Assembly: GCA_949775045.1 (NCBI GenBank)
Contig: OX459103.1
Span: forward strand, 2,340,001 to 2,404,000
DNA from: Metridium senile
Taxonomy: Eukaryota > Cnidaria > Anthozoa > Actiniaria > Metridiidae
DNA length: 64,000 bases
Direction of reading: 5' to 3'
Position 1 is the stretch's first letter; each line of letters opens with the position of its first letter. Positions 47,883 through 62,800 of the stretch are shown here, in pieces. The notes beneath the pieces were generated by a model. It ran no database searches. It was not told where the DNA came from and saw nothing but the letters and a program-made list of their open reading frames with translations. The position numbers and the translations under genes are program-made.

Positions 47883-50800
47883 TGGAGAGAGGGAAGTAAA
47901 ATGAGCGCACCGTCGGCTCTCTGGAAGATTAGCTTCAGCTGAAGGGACTTTTCTTTACTTTATTGATTTTTGCATGTTTGTTGTTCTGCTTGTCTGTCGG
48001 TCTGTTATATTTCTGTGCATTTATTAATTTGTCTGTAATTTTGCTGTATGTCTGTTTTGTTATTGATTTGTCTGGAACAACAATTTTATTACATTTTTTC
48101 AGCTTACATCTTATGGTGGATTATTGTCTTTTGTGGCTTCGTATGACCGAAGTGAACATGGAAAGAAACTATCTGTGTATTTCAAGGTAAAAAACTATCA
48201 ATCGATTTATCCATATCTAACAATGTCAGCAATAGTCACCTTCACAGTTCCCTGCGCCATCTTGAAAGGTAGCCGGGCCTTTGGATCAAAGCAAGACCTA
48301 CCCTCCAGCTCACCCAACCACGTCACCTACCTACAAACAGACAAGAAATTATCAATTCTGTTTTTTTTTTTTTCAGGGTGAAAGTAAAACATTAAAAAGC
48401 ACTCAAAGAATAAACCTTATTAGATCTAGAAATGGACCGAAGGAAATGATGGTAGTTATTAAAGAGGTAAGACAAACCAGCAGAATGAGTACCATTACCA
48501 GTTTGACGATAACCATGTTGATTATGATTACCATTACCAGGATCATGATAATCATAATGATGAGTACCATTACCAGGAACATGCTTATCATGATAATGAT
48601 GCGTACCATTACCAGGATCATGATGATTATGAGTACCATTACCAGTTTGACGATAACCATGTTGATTATGATTACCATTACCAGGATCATGATAATCATA
48701 ATGATGAGTACCATTACCAGGAACATGCTTATCATTATAATGATGCGTACCATTACCAGGAACATGATGATCATGAGTACCATTACCAGGAGCATGATGA
48801 TCATGAATACCATTACCAGGAACAAGATAACCATTTTAATTATAGTACCGTTGCCAGGATTATGATAACCATTATCATGGATGTGGTTTATATTATTCAA
48901 TGACAGGGTCTCTGGAGAACTTCTGACGAGAAGATAGCATCACGTGACGAGCTAATGGTCGTCCTAGCAACAATCAAGTCCATCTTGATTCAAGCATCCC
49001 ATCGTGACGCACCACAAACTAGGTATAGTAATGTGCCTTAACGTCGACTTTCATTAACGAATATACATATAGTTATTACCAGGATACAACTCAGGATAAC
49101 CCCACACAATCGTGTATGGTTATTCTGGGTTGTTTGATTTCCTTTGAATCTATACGATACAACCCAGAATAACCATAAAAAGTTATGCAGTGGTTATTTT
49201 TGGTTGTATGCCATGATTCTGTCTAAAAAATTCCAGCGCAAATCAAAACTGTTTTCGATCGAAACTATATTTATTAACGAACTTTAAATATTTCAATTGG
49301 ATTTACTTGATTTTAACCGATTTATTGCAAGAAAAATACGATACAACCCCCAAAAAACATACAAACTTATGCGGCAGTAATTATTGTAAGTTGTATGCTA
49401 TAATTTTGTCAAAAACTACAGCGCAAATCATAGATATTTTTGATTGAAACTAAAGTTATTAACGAAATCTAATTATTGCAAGAAGGCTGGAAATGCTGCA
49501 TTTCTACTTTCGTTATAATTGTTTTTTATATGGTCCCCAGGTATTTTACGCATAATTGAAGATGCCCTTGTCTAAATCCGTTAGGATAAATTACAATATA
49601 TAATGGCAATTTTAATGTTATTTTCCAGTCTTCGTGAAGTTTCTCTTGACATCGCGTTGAATCAGCCAACAAACAAGTCACGTGCTGTACGAATAGAGCA
49701 GTGCGCATGTCCAAAGGGATACATTGGTTTATCGTGTGAAGTAAGAACATTGTCCGTCCTTGAAGCTGATAGAGTAGGTTTCGTATGACTGTAATTAGTT
49801 CATTGCCGTGTGCGTGCTATGCCGCAACCGTGATATTCCTAGAAATTTGACATGCCTTGCCGTGCCTTGACCGCGTCGGTGCCATGAGCTTTTTATAGTC
49901 ATACGAAATCTTCACTATTTTCCTTTTTTGCCGAATCATTTATGTTTTCTTATATGCAGTAAAACAATGAGAGAACATCATAGTTCGATTGTTTCTAACA
50001 ATAGTAGCTATTTAATGACTGGAAGCTGCTTATGCTACTCTCAGAGTTACTTTGATCTCTGTGTAAAAAATCTTCCGGTTGTTTGATATCAACTATTAAT
50101 CACTAAATCACTACTGTTTGCCAGTAATTATTTTAATTCCAGTCTAGTCTTTGTGTCTATATATGACTAAGTTCCACAGTTTCCTGCGTCAAATTGAAAG
50201 GTAGCCAGGCCGAGACAAACGTTGAAACCGTAGTTAGTCAGTTTGTCCGGCAAGGTCAACGTTCGTCTCGCTTCGATGCAAAGGCCCGGATACCTTTCAA
50301 GATGGCACATGGAACTGTGGAGGGGACTAGTACCCCGGACTATTACACTTTGACTATTAGGTTTTGAGTACCTTCACTGTATGCGTTCCATGCTCTATTT
50401 ATTTGATATTTTTTTCTTCGTGTTTGTTTAGTCATGCAGCAAGGGATATTTCCGATCTAATCGTGAGAGACTTCTAGGTAGCTGCTCCAAGTGTTTCTGT
50501 AATGGACATTCTGAAGACTGTGACTCTGAAACTGGGAAATGTAAGGTATGTCAAGTATATTAATTAACCGTCTAGCACCCGACTGCAAAGGGAAATGAAA
50601 GGTAGGGTGCAATTAAGGAGGGATGCGATGAATAGAGTGGATACGGTGGCGTAGCAGTGAGAGCACTGGCGTTCAACACTATGACCTGGGCTCGATTATC
50701 GGCACGTGTGACAAGTGAACAGAGTTTTTTTGATGTGTTGTTCTCTCTCATTTGTTTGATGTGTTGTTCTCTCTCATTTGTTTGATGTGTGGTTCTCTCA

Positions 50801-53800
50801 AGATCTCATGCCGGGTTTTCCTCCCTCTACAAAAATCAACATGTGAGCAGCGTTGAGCTGGGGATCAGTCCTACAAATGACGTTTAAGTACGACGTAAGA
50901 CCCAATCAGAAGCCTTTCAGACAGCAAGACTCAGCTCCTCTCCAAGCATCCCAGCAGCTCGCCCTTCGTCCTCCGACCTCAGCTGATTACACTTGCCTCA
51001 TTCTTGATATCACATAAAACGTCATTTAATTAAAGCGTATATAATAAAACCTTTTTCTATATTTACAGAATTGTTTACACAACACCGAAGGTGACTATTG
51101 TGAGAAATGTACCGCTGGTTTCTATGGAGACGCTAGTGTTGGTTCTCAACTCGACTGCCGTGAATGCGCATGCCCAAAGACCAAGTCACCAAACAGGTTT
51201 AGCAAGACGTGCTATCAAGACCAAGATGGCTACCAAACATGTGACGCATGCCCAGTGGGATACACTGGTCGTCGATGTGAAAGGTAGATTGATACTAGCA
51301 TTTTTCCAACATCACATTTAGGTTCCCCGCGGCCATATCGCTAACACAGCTATCCCAAAACAACTTTTTTCCCGGCCCCAAAAAAGAAACGCTTGCTACG
51401 CAGGCTACATTTTAGAAAACCATTGCACATCACTGATACTTTGATTCCTGTTTATTTTCAGGTGCACAAAGCCGTTTGTTGGTGACCCGACTGTTGTAGG
51501 AGATTACTGTAAATTTGGTAAGACATATACTACAATCAATCAATCAATACATCATCGTTTTTCTTTGTTGATGGTTAATTAATGTGAAGGAGGCTTTCAA
51601 AATTTTGTGATTGATTAATATAATCTTGATTGTTTTGACTTGTTTTTCTCAGTTTATTCTGTTTTTAATGCTGTTTTCTGTTTGTTCTTTATCTATAGTT
51701 TAAATAGTTTTTACGTAGTTCTGAAGTTTTATCGATTCGTATTTAGAATTATTTTAAAATATTAATATGAATACAAACGAGTTTACATTGATGGTTTTCA
51801 GAGGAAGACTGTGGATGTGATCGTCGTGGTAGCGTCAATAATACATGCGATCCATTCTCGAGGCAATGCTTCTGCAAGGTTAGTGTAGCTGTAACATTAA
51901 TTAAACAATTTAGATCTATAACAAATAAAATATATGAATAAACAAACAAACAAACAAAGATATAATTTAAACAAATAAGCAAACAGTAAACAAACAAACA
52001 GACAGCCAAACAAAGATACAAATTAACCAAACAACTAACAAACAAACAAACAGAAAAAAAACCACAAACAAGCAAATAAGCAAGCAAGCAAATGTGCAAG
52101 CAAACAAAAAACAAACAAAAAACAAACAAAAAACAAACAAACATGCAAGCAAACAAAGAACAAACAAACAGAAAAAAAAATTACAAGCAAGCAAGCAAAC
52201 AAACGAACAAACAAACAACATACATAAAAACATACAAACAAACAAACACACAAAACAAACAAACAAATAAAATAAGAGAAAAAAACAAGCTAAGAAGCAA
52301 GCCAACTAAACCTAATCAAATCAGCAGCCTGCACAGGAATAGATATTTGTGGTCATATTAAAGTATGCTTGATGAGGTCTAGTTTAGATACGAGAGGTGC
52401 TACATAACAAAATACATCTGTTATTGATAACCTTTGACCAAGTACTCATTCTAGTGATCCTTTTAACTGAAATAGGACGTGTTCTCACAGATATTATAGG
52501 CGACAATCTGTATAATTATCTATCCTGTGCTTATGACTTAAATCCTCAGTTGTATTCGAATTTTGATTGCAAAGAACTGATATGCGGTGATTTTCAATCA
52601 TCACTGAAACTCACTGAAAAAAAAGGAAAACAAAGAACAAGGAAATAATTAAAAAAACAACTTATTATATAAACCACAGTGGCTAGCTCTCGATGATTTT
52701 TGTTAGCTAGGCTACTTGTCCTACTGGACCTGCCAAAATAGTTAGGGATGGTATTCAGTAGATGGCGTCCGATGGCTCCTCCCATGGATGCGATGCAACC
52801 TATAGATCTAGATGTAATCAACCGTCTTAAAGGCCCGGGCAAACGGCTTCAACATTTGCTTCAACATTGGTTCGATTTTGTTGAACGCTGTAGAATGGTT
52901 GTTGAACGATGTTGAACGTAGGGGCACAAACGGTTTCAATGACAGGTTGAAATGGGGTGAAAAACAGCTACAACATTGCCATTCAACAAAACTGATCGAA
53001 AGGATGTTGAAGCAAATGTTGACTCCTTTTTCCCGGGCCTTTAGTTAGTAAGCTCTTCTTTCCATTCGTAAGCGTTTGAATTAGAATGGTTTTATCAGAT
53101 GGTCGTATTAGTACTACACTAAAGTGGTCGTAATACCAAGGTCTTAATTTCTTGTCAATGTCATGTCAAATGTCCACTTTGATCGGTAAAAAGTGTGATA
53201 TTCCAATCAGCTGGTCGTATTAGTACTACACTATGTGGTCGTAATACCGAGGTCTTTGTATTTTGTCAATGTCATGTCCACTTTGACCGGTAAGGTATGA
53301 TATTCCAATCAGCTGGTCGTATTAGTAGGACACTATTAAAAGTGGTCGTAATAACGAGGTCTTTGTTTCTTGTCAATGTCATGAGTCAAGTGACTGGTAA
53401 AGTGTGATATCCCAAATCAACCTGGCCTTTACCCTATTCTTCTTTACCTAACATTATTAAATACTCAATCCTCTCAGGGATGAAATCTCTTTTATCAGAT
53501 AAAACAGCACGCGCTGAAGGCCTTTCTGACACAGATACAACTAATGAATTATCACGATGAATGGTAGAGAGAATTGACAGCTAATCAATAACTAACTTCC
53601 ACGTGTGACATCAATTCTCCTTACCCCACGCTAACCATAACATGCTCTTGAGAGTACTACAACAAGCGGGACTCTAGTAGCAACCTTGCTAAATATTATA
53701 TCATGAATGGAGATATTATTTACGGTGTCATTATACTATGGATATGTACAGTATTCACTCGAATAGAGGTAAATATTGAATGATATTCAATGATTTGACG

Positions 53801-56800
53801 TAAGGCGCGCGGATATCTAAATTTATCGCATGGTCTTCTCAATTCTCGAGTAACTTATTCACTCTGCGTTCATTTAATTTCTAAATTCGTGGCCATTTTG
53901 CTATTCTGCTTATTACATGGTTATTGATATAGTACAGCTCATAATGTTTTAAAATAATGAGTTGTTTCTTGAAAGTAAATTTTTAAAGTTTCTTAATTGT
54001 TTTAGTAACGCGGTACAAATAATTCACGTGAAACTATGTCACGAACTACTATAATACAACTGTATCATTGAATCAATTCCATAGAGTTTTCCCATATCTA
54101 ACTCATCGAAATTGTTCGTTAAATTTAGACAAAGCTTTCAAGCGCTTACTTTCTAAATTTGTTGTGGAATTTAATTCTATTCTATTAGTATTTACTGTAC
54201 TGTCATTTCGTTTGCTTACACTAATAACACTGACCCTTCACCCAGGATTTCGTTATCTCAAAACCTCGAGTGCACTTTTCAATCTTAACATCAAAATCTC
54301 CTGTTTAGCATGCTTATTTTTTTCTGACTTTTGACTGAGAGACAACTTGAAATATTTGATATGTTGGTTAATCTAGTGGCCTGTTGTGTTTTAAAAAGTG
54401 CTTTGGAGTTGCCTTGTATGTTTTGGCCAACTTGACACAAAAGGATTGTAACCCTAAGCAAATACTTATTAGGCATTTGTAATTTTTGAAACGCTTTGTT
54501 TTTGATATTTCTTCTAATAATTTTTCGGACGTTTCTCTGTACGCAACGAAGGGAATACAAAAGTTTAACAAAACATTATTTAATACAGTGTAATTTTGGA
54601 TTTTGGATTAAAGTGTTGATTGCAAATTCTATATATTTTTAGTAAAGAATATTAGACTTTTTTCCGGCGAGATTGCAGCACTAATTAAATTTGTTTTTAA
54701 TATATGTAAAGTTGATTTGTAAAATTGCTACTGAAAAATTGAAAAAAACATCTTTATACTAAGATTCAGAAATATATAATTATATATTTATTTCTTGCTA
54801 TCCTTATTGTCAATTCAAAATATCAAGTTTTGATAATAGAGCTTGTTCGGTTGTAGATAAAAGAATAATAGTTTTATCTTGGGTGGTCCAGCTTTCTGTT
54901 CCAGATAAGAATACAAATCAATTCGTTTATCGGAGTTTGTGTGAATTTTCACATCTTGTTAAGAATGCACGGTATCTCTGGTATGTTTTTCGTGTGTTAT
55001 CGCCTTTTTATCCGCATTTGTTTGTCTTTATTTTTCTTCGTCAATTTGTCAGGCTAAAGATCACGGAATATTTTTATATTAAGTTTATATTGAAGTTTCA
55101 GAAAAAATTTCAAACAAAAAGCAAACAAGCAAACAAACAACAAACGAACAAACAAATAAACAAACAAACAAATAAACAGACAAACAAACAATAAACAAAC
55201 AAACAAACAAACAAAACAAATAAACAAACAAATAGTCAAACAAACATATAAACAAAGAAGCAAACAAACAAAGAAACAAATAAATAAACAAGCTGTTGGA
55301 ACAGCTCTATGCAAACTTTTTGAAACAATGGATTCAAGTCACGGCTCTTGGTCAAAAACAAAACTTTGCCCTAAAGCCTCAACTTGAGTCCATTGTTCAA
55401 AATAATGTACATGCAAGTAATAACATATATATTAATATTATATAATAATAATATATATTAACAAATCAGTGAAAAAGAATACTCATAACTCATTCGAGAT
55501 GTCAAGGAAATGATCGTTTGCTTTGCCGTGGTGTACGGGTTTCGCACTACAGGATATAAATACTTATCCTGTACAAAAGTACAAGTTGATAGAAAGCTTG
55601 ACACTAACAACTTGAAACAGGAATACTTTAATTAGCACCTCAATCTCACTGCAGGGGTTTGTCTACATCTGGCCATTGGTCGACGTTGTGTTATACCCGG
55701 GGGTGGGGACTCGGAGATATAGAAGTACCGGGTATATGATCGTCGTATCTCTTAGGGGTGAAAATAAGCGAATTGGTATATTTTACGGTATTGAAATTGA
55801 AATTTAGAATTTCCGATTTCCGCTCTTTTTCGCTTAATGTTTCTTAGGCCCCATTCGCACTAGCCTGCCAAAGTTTGTTTGGCTCAACCAAAATTCATAC
55901 CAAAGTTTGTCTCAACCAAATTTTGGTTTGGAAACTGTATTCGCACTATAATATTAGGCCGATCGCAAACGTCAACCAAGTGTCACTTGATAGGTACATT
56001 AGCGTCTCATTTTGGACCAGATTCAGCTATTTGACTACAGTATTAATTGTTATTGAAAAATAGAACATTTCCCCGTACAAATCACGATAATACCACGGCT
56101 AACACCACGGATTCATCTATGTTCGATTGATCGAGTGTATGGTTTTGTTGACTTTGAAAACACACTTTGAAGTGATAATTACCAAACCTGTCAAAATTGA
56201 CATTTTTACAAAGTTTGGTGGCCTTTAGAGCAGGACAGCGGCGTATTTGAAGTTTGGTTGACAGCGACAAATTTTGTCCCAACACAAAAATATCATTCGC
56301 ACTGTTCCTACCTCGTCGATGACAGATTTTTTGGTAAAACAAACAAAATTTGGTCTAGTGCGAATGGGGCCTTAGGTATTGAAGACCATGCCCTTTTAAA
56401 ATGACTTCCGGTAACTGTGAGGGGTGATTTTGAAACTGAAAAAATCATTTTACATTTGTAATGTGACAACTTTAAATTGTCACATTAAAACGCTAACATA
56501 TAACTTGCCAGCTCTTCAGCAAATGTAGTTGTAACATAAAAATCAGACAATTTGTCTCGTCTACACGAGCAAATGAGAAATGTACACTTAAACATTGCCA
56601 CATAAAAGTTGCTCGTGTAGACGATGTAAGCGATGTACTTCGATGTATTGGGTCCATTGATATCCTCTTTTATCACTTGGACCCTACCACACCTTAAGGA
56701 AGTGGTAAGAAATGCAAATAGGAGGCGGCCGGAAACTACGGGATTTTATCTTACAAAATTGATTTTACAAATGATTGATATTTGATGGTTGGGTCGATTA

Positions 56801-59800
56801 AATCTACAAAAATATCGAGCCGGCAAGACATCGATCTGGAAAAAGATATCGTGCAACGTCAAAACGGCAAAAAAAAGTATATATCCAAGGGACTGTCTCA
56901 GAATTGACCTACGCCCCATCAAATATCAAATGGTCCGTCCCTTATAATAGTAGTAGTTATTAAGGGGTTGGGCATCAAAAGTTATCGCTTATCACCGAGT
57001 CGATTCAAACAGATCAAATGATCAAACATTCATTTGTTATCAATTCTATCAAATCCAATGTTCTTCAAGTTGATAAAACTGCGTTGAAGTTGATCAAATG
57101 TTCGATCTGTGTCCTATTTTATCAAGGTTGATCGAACGTTGGATCTGTGTCCTATTTTATCAAGTTGATCAAATGTTCGATCCGTGTCCTATTTTATCAA
57201 GTTGATCGAACGTTCGATCTGTGTCCTATTTTATCAAGTTGATCAAATGTTCCAATCGTGTATTTTACCACATGTAGAGGCAATCGATTTGACAATATTA
57301 CGTCACAAGAATGTTGTACACATCTGTACATTGTTGAACAATCTTGTGACGCAATAAGTGTTGATCACGCCCTGTGACAATCTTGATGCCGTGCCGCGAG
57401 AGAAATAAAACGAATATAAAAATTCATTTCAATATTACATTTCTGTCTAAAACAAATATTGTAAAATAGTAAAATATATTTTGTAAAATTTAAACCGTTC
57501 TGTATATAGAATTTGAAAATAAGATGAAAAATATATAAATTACATTTTTTTATTTATTTGTTGTTGTCGTTGTTTTGGAGCAAAAATAAAATAATTGACA
57601 AAATATGATCAATAAAATAAAAAAATAAAAAAAATAAACTTAAATAGAGAGGAGGTGAAAGGAGGTGAGCTTCCTTTTTTACCTGATGATGGCGTCAGTG
57701 GCAATGACGTAGAAAAAACGTCGTAGAATAAAACTTTTTTGTATTAGTTTCATTCAATAGAGAAGCATTTAAAAAGTCGGTTTATTTATCATTTTATTTT
57801 TGTTTCATTTTCAGGCCAATGTGGAAGGCAAGAGATGTAATAAATGTAAGGCGTTCTACTTCAATCTCGATTCAAGTAACCCCGAGGGCTGTTTACCGTG
57901 TTTCTGCTTTGGTGTGACGTCACAGTGTAAATGTGCTCGAGGATACCGTGATAAGGTAACTAAATGAATCCCGTGGGGGAGGGGACAGCTATGTCGATGA
58001 TCATGATGATGACGATTATTGTGATGATCATGACGGTGATGGTGATGATGTACGTTGATGATGGTGATGGTGCTGCTGCTGATAATGTAATAACCTGTGA
58101 AGATAATGATGATGTTAGTAATGGTGATGGTGATGATGATAATGTTAGTGATGATGATGGTGATGATGATGATAATATAATAACTTGTGATGTTGATGAT
58201 AATGCTGATGATGTTAGTGATGATGATGGTGATGATGATGATAATATAATAACTTGTGATGTTGATGATAATGCTGATGATGTTAGTGATGGTGATGGTG
58301 CTGCTGCTGATAATGTAATAACATGTGAAGATAATGATGATGTTAGTAATGGTGATGGTGATGATGAAGATGTTAGTGATGATGATGGTGATGATGATGA
58401 TGTGAACATGAACACATGAACCTGTGAAGATAATGATGATGTTAGTAATGGTGATGATGATAATGTTAGTGATGATGATGGTGATGATGATGATAATATA
58501 ATAACTTGTGATGTTGATGATAATGCTGATGATGTAAGTGATGGTGATGGTGCTGCTGATGATGATAATGTAATAACCTGTGATGATAATGATGATGTTA
58601 GTAATGGTGATGGTGATGATGATAATGTTAGTGATGATGATGGTGATGATGATGATAATATAATAACTTGTGATGTTGATGATAATGCTGATGATGTTAG
58701 TGATGATGATGGTGATGATGATGATGTGAACATGAACACATGAACCTGTGATGATAATGATGATGATGTTAGTAATGGTGATGGTGATGATGATAATGTT
58801 AGTGATGATGATGGTGATGATGATGATAATATAATAACTTGTGATGTTGATGATAATGCTGATGATGTAAGTGATGGTGATGGTGCTTCTGATGATGATA
58901 ATGTAACAACCTGTGATGCTAATGATGATGTTAGTAATGGTGATGGTGATAATGATAATGTTAGTGATGATGATGGTGATGATGATGATGATATAATAAC
59001 TTGTGATGTTGATGATAATGCTGATGATGTTAGTGATGATGATGGTGATGATGATGATAATATAATAACTTGTGATGATAATGATGATGATGTTAGTAAT
59101 GGTGATGGTGGTGATGATAATGTTAGTGATGATGATGGTGATGATGATGATAATATAATAACTTGTGATGATAATGATGATGATGTTAGTAATGGTGATG
59201 GTGGTGATGATGATAATATAATAACTTTTGATGCTGATGATAATGCTTATGATGTTAGTGATGGTGATGATAATAAAGATGATGTTAGTAATAGGGAGGA
59301 TGATGATGATGATTACTATATTCTTAGTGATGACGATGGTGATGATGATGGTGCATATTTGTTGGTCTAACCCAACTCTAATGACGATAGTATAAATAAT
59401 GGTATTGTGATACACCTAATTGCATGAACGTTGTCACATGAAAAAGAACATAAGTAATTTAGTAAGAAAGGAATAACAAAAGAAAGAGTTCAGCTTGAGT
59501 GACCTTCTTTTGTCTTTTAATTTATTCCTTTCCCACTAATTTACAAACCGTGCAAAAGTCAGGACAAAGTTCATGCAATTAGCTGTATCTTAAATTACCT
59601 ATTCACTAACTCTGTATCAAACTGTTTTATTATTATTCAGATTACCTTGTCTCACAGAGAAGACTATAGTGGTGTTCGAGGTGCAGTTCGGTTGGGTGAT
59701 CGACTAGGAGTTACTGTTGTAAATACTGGTATCCTATTGGTTGGTGAGCCTCCTCACTTTGTTTATAACCGGTTTGACCGGTTACCTAGGAAGACATTCT

Positions 59801-62800
59801 ACTGGTATTTACCTGAACAGTTCCTTGGCGATAAGGTAATTATTATTATTTTATTATTTTTATTTATTTATTTTTAGAGTGTCACAATAAATATGACACA
59901 CGAAAGAAAGCATCGAATACCAGAAATAAGAATATTATTGCTACACAAGATGGTCTTTGGTTAATGCACCTACTTCATGCATGGTTATAAGTTTTGTGTT
60001 TTCTTGTTGTAGATCAGTGCATATGGTGGATATCTAAGGTATGCTTTGTCACACGATATGTTATTTGGTGGATACACTACTAGAGAATCCGATGTTGAAA
60101 TACGGGTAAGACATTCTAATAAAACATTTTTCATTATTTATTTATTTATTTTTTATTTATATTTTTTTATTTATTGAACAAAAATGCAACATTCTAATAG
60201 TTGCAATTTCTTCAATTGCTTAATATTCCGCGACGATCGTAATCATACACAATTTAATAACTTAGCCTACTCTGCAGGCACTACTGTCATGGCTTCCTGT
60301 TTAGGAAAGTGGAAAAGGGGAGAGGGAGAATGGAAACGTTACAAAGGAAGCCCGAAGGAGGAAAAAAAGTTGCCTGCGGGGGAATCTAAACTATATTAAG
60401 GCCTATAACGTTTGTTTTCTGGAGAAACATCTGTCTTTAATGTTATGTTCATATCTAATCACTAGCACGCTGTACGTGAAATCACTAATATTTAGCGTCG
60501 GTAGTTCCTTCAGCTAGAACTGAGTAAGCCGATCTCTCAGGTTGCCGATGTTGCGCTTTTCCCCTCGTACCCCTCTCTCTCCATCATTGTTCCGTTTTAC
60601 GGGTATCAAAAGCTATCCGCACAAATAAAAGACGTCGAAACAAGCGTGAGGCCACTGGGGTTTGAGCTCGAAACATTTCTCTGCGAAAGCCGCGCACTAA
60701 CCAATTGAGCTACCCTTGTTCTTTTGATTCCCATAGCTACTACTATTGAATCTGTTTCAATTAAATATTGTTAAATAAAATTGTAAATATATGTAGTAAA
60801 TAAAGATGAATTGAATTGAATTGAATTGAATACTTGACCATGGCAAGGACTAGTATACTATTATATCTGTAACGAGTGTCATGTTTTTCTTCAGGGCCAT
60901 GGCCTTGTACTAGTCCATAGGATGCGGTCTCCACCTCCTGGAGGGGCTGAAATTCCTTATGAGCTTAAAGTAGTCGAGGTAAAGTGTTATTTATTTTGTT
61001 TCATTGCTGTGTTACTTGCTTGTTTGCTTGCTTTTGCTTGCTTGCTTCATTGCTGCTTGCTTGCCTCATTTCTTGCTTCATTCCTTGCTTCTTGTTTACT
61101 TGCTCACTTGTCTGCTTGTTTTCTTACTTGCTTGTTTGTTTGCCTGATCAGGGGCGGATCTAGGGGGTGTTCCTTACGGCACCGGACAACTCTAGGCCGC
61201 AGTTACCCCTATTTTATTTAGGACATTAGGGAGTAATACCTTAAGAGCCCTTTATCTGCAATTGGAACACCCCTGACAAATTTCTAGATCCGCTCCTGCT
61301 GATTCTTGCTTGCTTGCATTGTTACTTGCTTGATACTTGCTTACTTAATAACCTGATAACGTGTCTGTTTCTTTTCATTAAACTAATATTTCAATGAACT
61401 TTCAATCAACAGTCGTCGTTTACGTTCGAAAAAGGCCAGATCGCTTCACGTGAAGATTTCATCATTGCTTTGTCTGCTGTAGAAAGCATATTAATAAGGG
61501 CAACGTATAGTACAACTACATATCAAGCAAGGTATGGAATGAATGGATGGATGAATAGATGACTGAATGGATGTGTGGAATGGATGGGTGGATGAATGGT
61601 TGGATAAGTGGATGAATGAAAGAGTGAATGGATGGATTGATGGATGGTTGAATTGATGGGTGGATAAATGGATGAATAAGTGGATAAATGAAACAGTGGA
61701 TGAATGAGTAGATGGATTGACGAATGAATGAATCGATCAATGAATGGATGGATTGATTATCACATATATGGATGGAAGAATTAACGAATAATAATAACCT
61801 TAGGAGAAGTTTTAAAAAAATAAAAAGTTGAGGACCAAAAAGGTTGATGACCAAAAAGATTGAGGACCAACAAATACTATTATGAATCAAAATCCAACCG
61901 ACAAACATTTTTTTGAAATAATAACCTTATTTCAAAACATAACAATATTAATCAAGAGGGTATAATTTCTTGGTTTTGTTTGTTTTGCCTTTTCCCAGCC
62001 TGTATGCTGTCGCCATGGATGTTATTTCTGCCCATGGAGGTCTAGGAGAACAAGTCAATAGCGTTGAACAATGCTCATGCCCACAGCCGTACACTGGTCT
62101 TTCCTGTCAGGTAATAATGGTTAAGAATATACCTACAAAATAATTTCAACAATTTCAGAATGAGTTGACAGAGAGAACGGTGAATGGAGAACGGCAATTA
62201 AACGACCGAAAGGAGCTGTTGGTCTTAGCCTCCTCCGCAGGCTACTCCTTTTTCTCTTTTGGGATTCCTTTGGGTTTCCTGTGGGATTTCTGAGGGAAGG
62301 ATTGGGGCCGACGACTCGCTTCTCGAAAAAGGAAGCCCAAAAGTGAAAAAAGTTGCCTGCGGAGGAGGCTAGTTGGTCTTTGATATTGAATATTTATACA
62401 TCTTTTGTAGCAGAAAACGAATTAATTGCCAGTCCCATATAGTTAAGAAGAAGTTGAGATTGATAAAACTGTTCTTAGCAATACAGAAAAACACTAGGAT
62501 ATGTTGTATGCGTAACCACAATGCCTTTCGGTCGTGCAATCGCCGTTCGCCATTTACCGTTCACACCGTCGACCTTTTTAGAAATAAGAGTACACCTATT
62601 TCATATTCAAAACGACCATTTCACAGCCCCCGTCAATAAACGTCGGCTTCGATAGCGTGTAATATATTCTTTAGAATTTGAGTACAGCCCATGGTGTTTC
62701 AATTATTACAGTTATATGCAAATGATTTTGAACAATGGGTTGAAGTCGAGGCTTTCGGGCGAAAACAATAGGTTTGCCCGAAAGCCTCGATTTGAATCCA

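Noticed and set aside
48281..48865. 194-codon ORF overlapping perlecan exon 48377
   Set aside because: Wrong frame for the laminin IV exon, and mostly the 144-bp minisatellite.
51749..52305. Cysteine-rich membrane-like ORFs on the minus strand
   Set aside because: They arise from the CAAA/CAAG array read in reverse; no gene features.
57856..59415. 519-codon minus-strand ORF
   Set aside because: Translation of the GATGAT array (Ile/Thr repeats), antisense to a perlecan intron.
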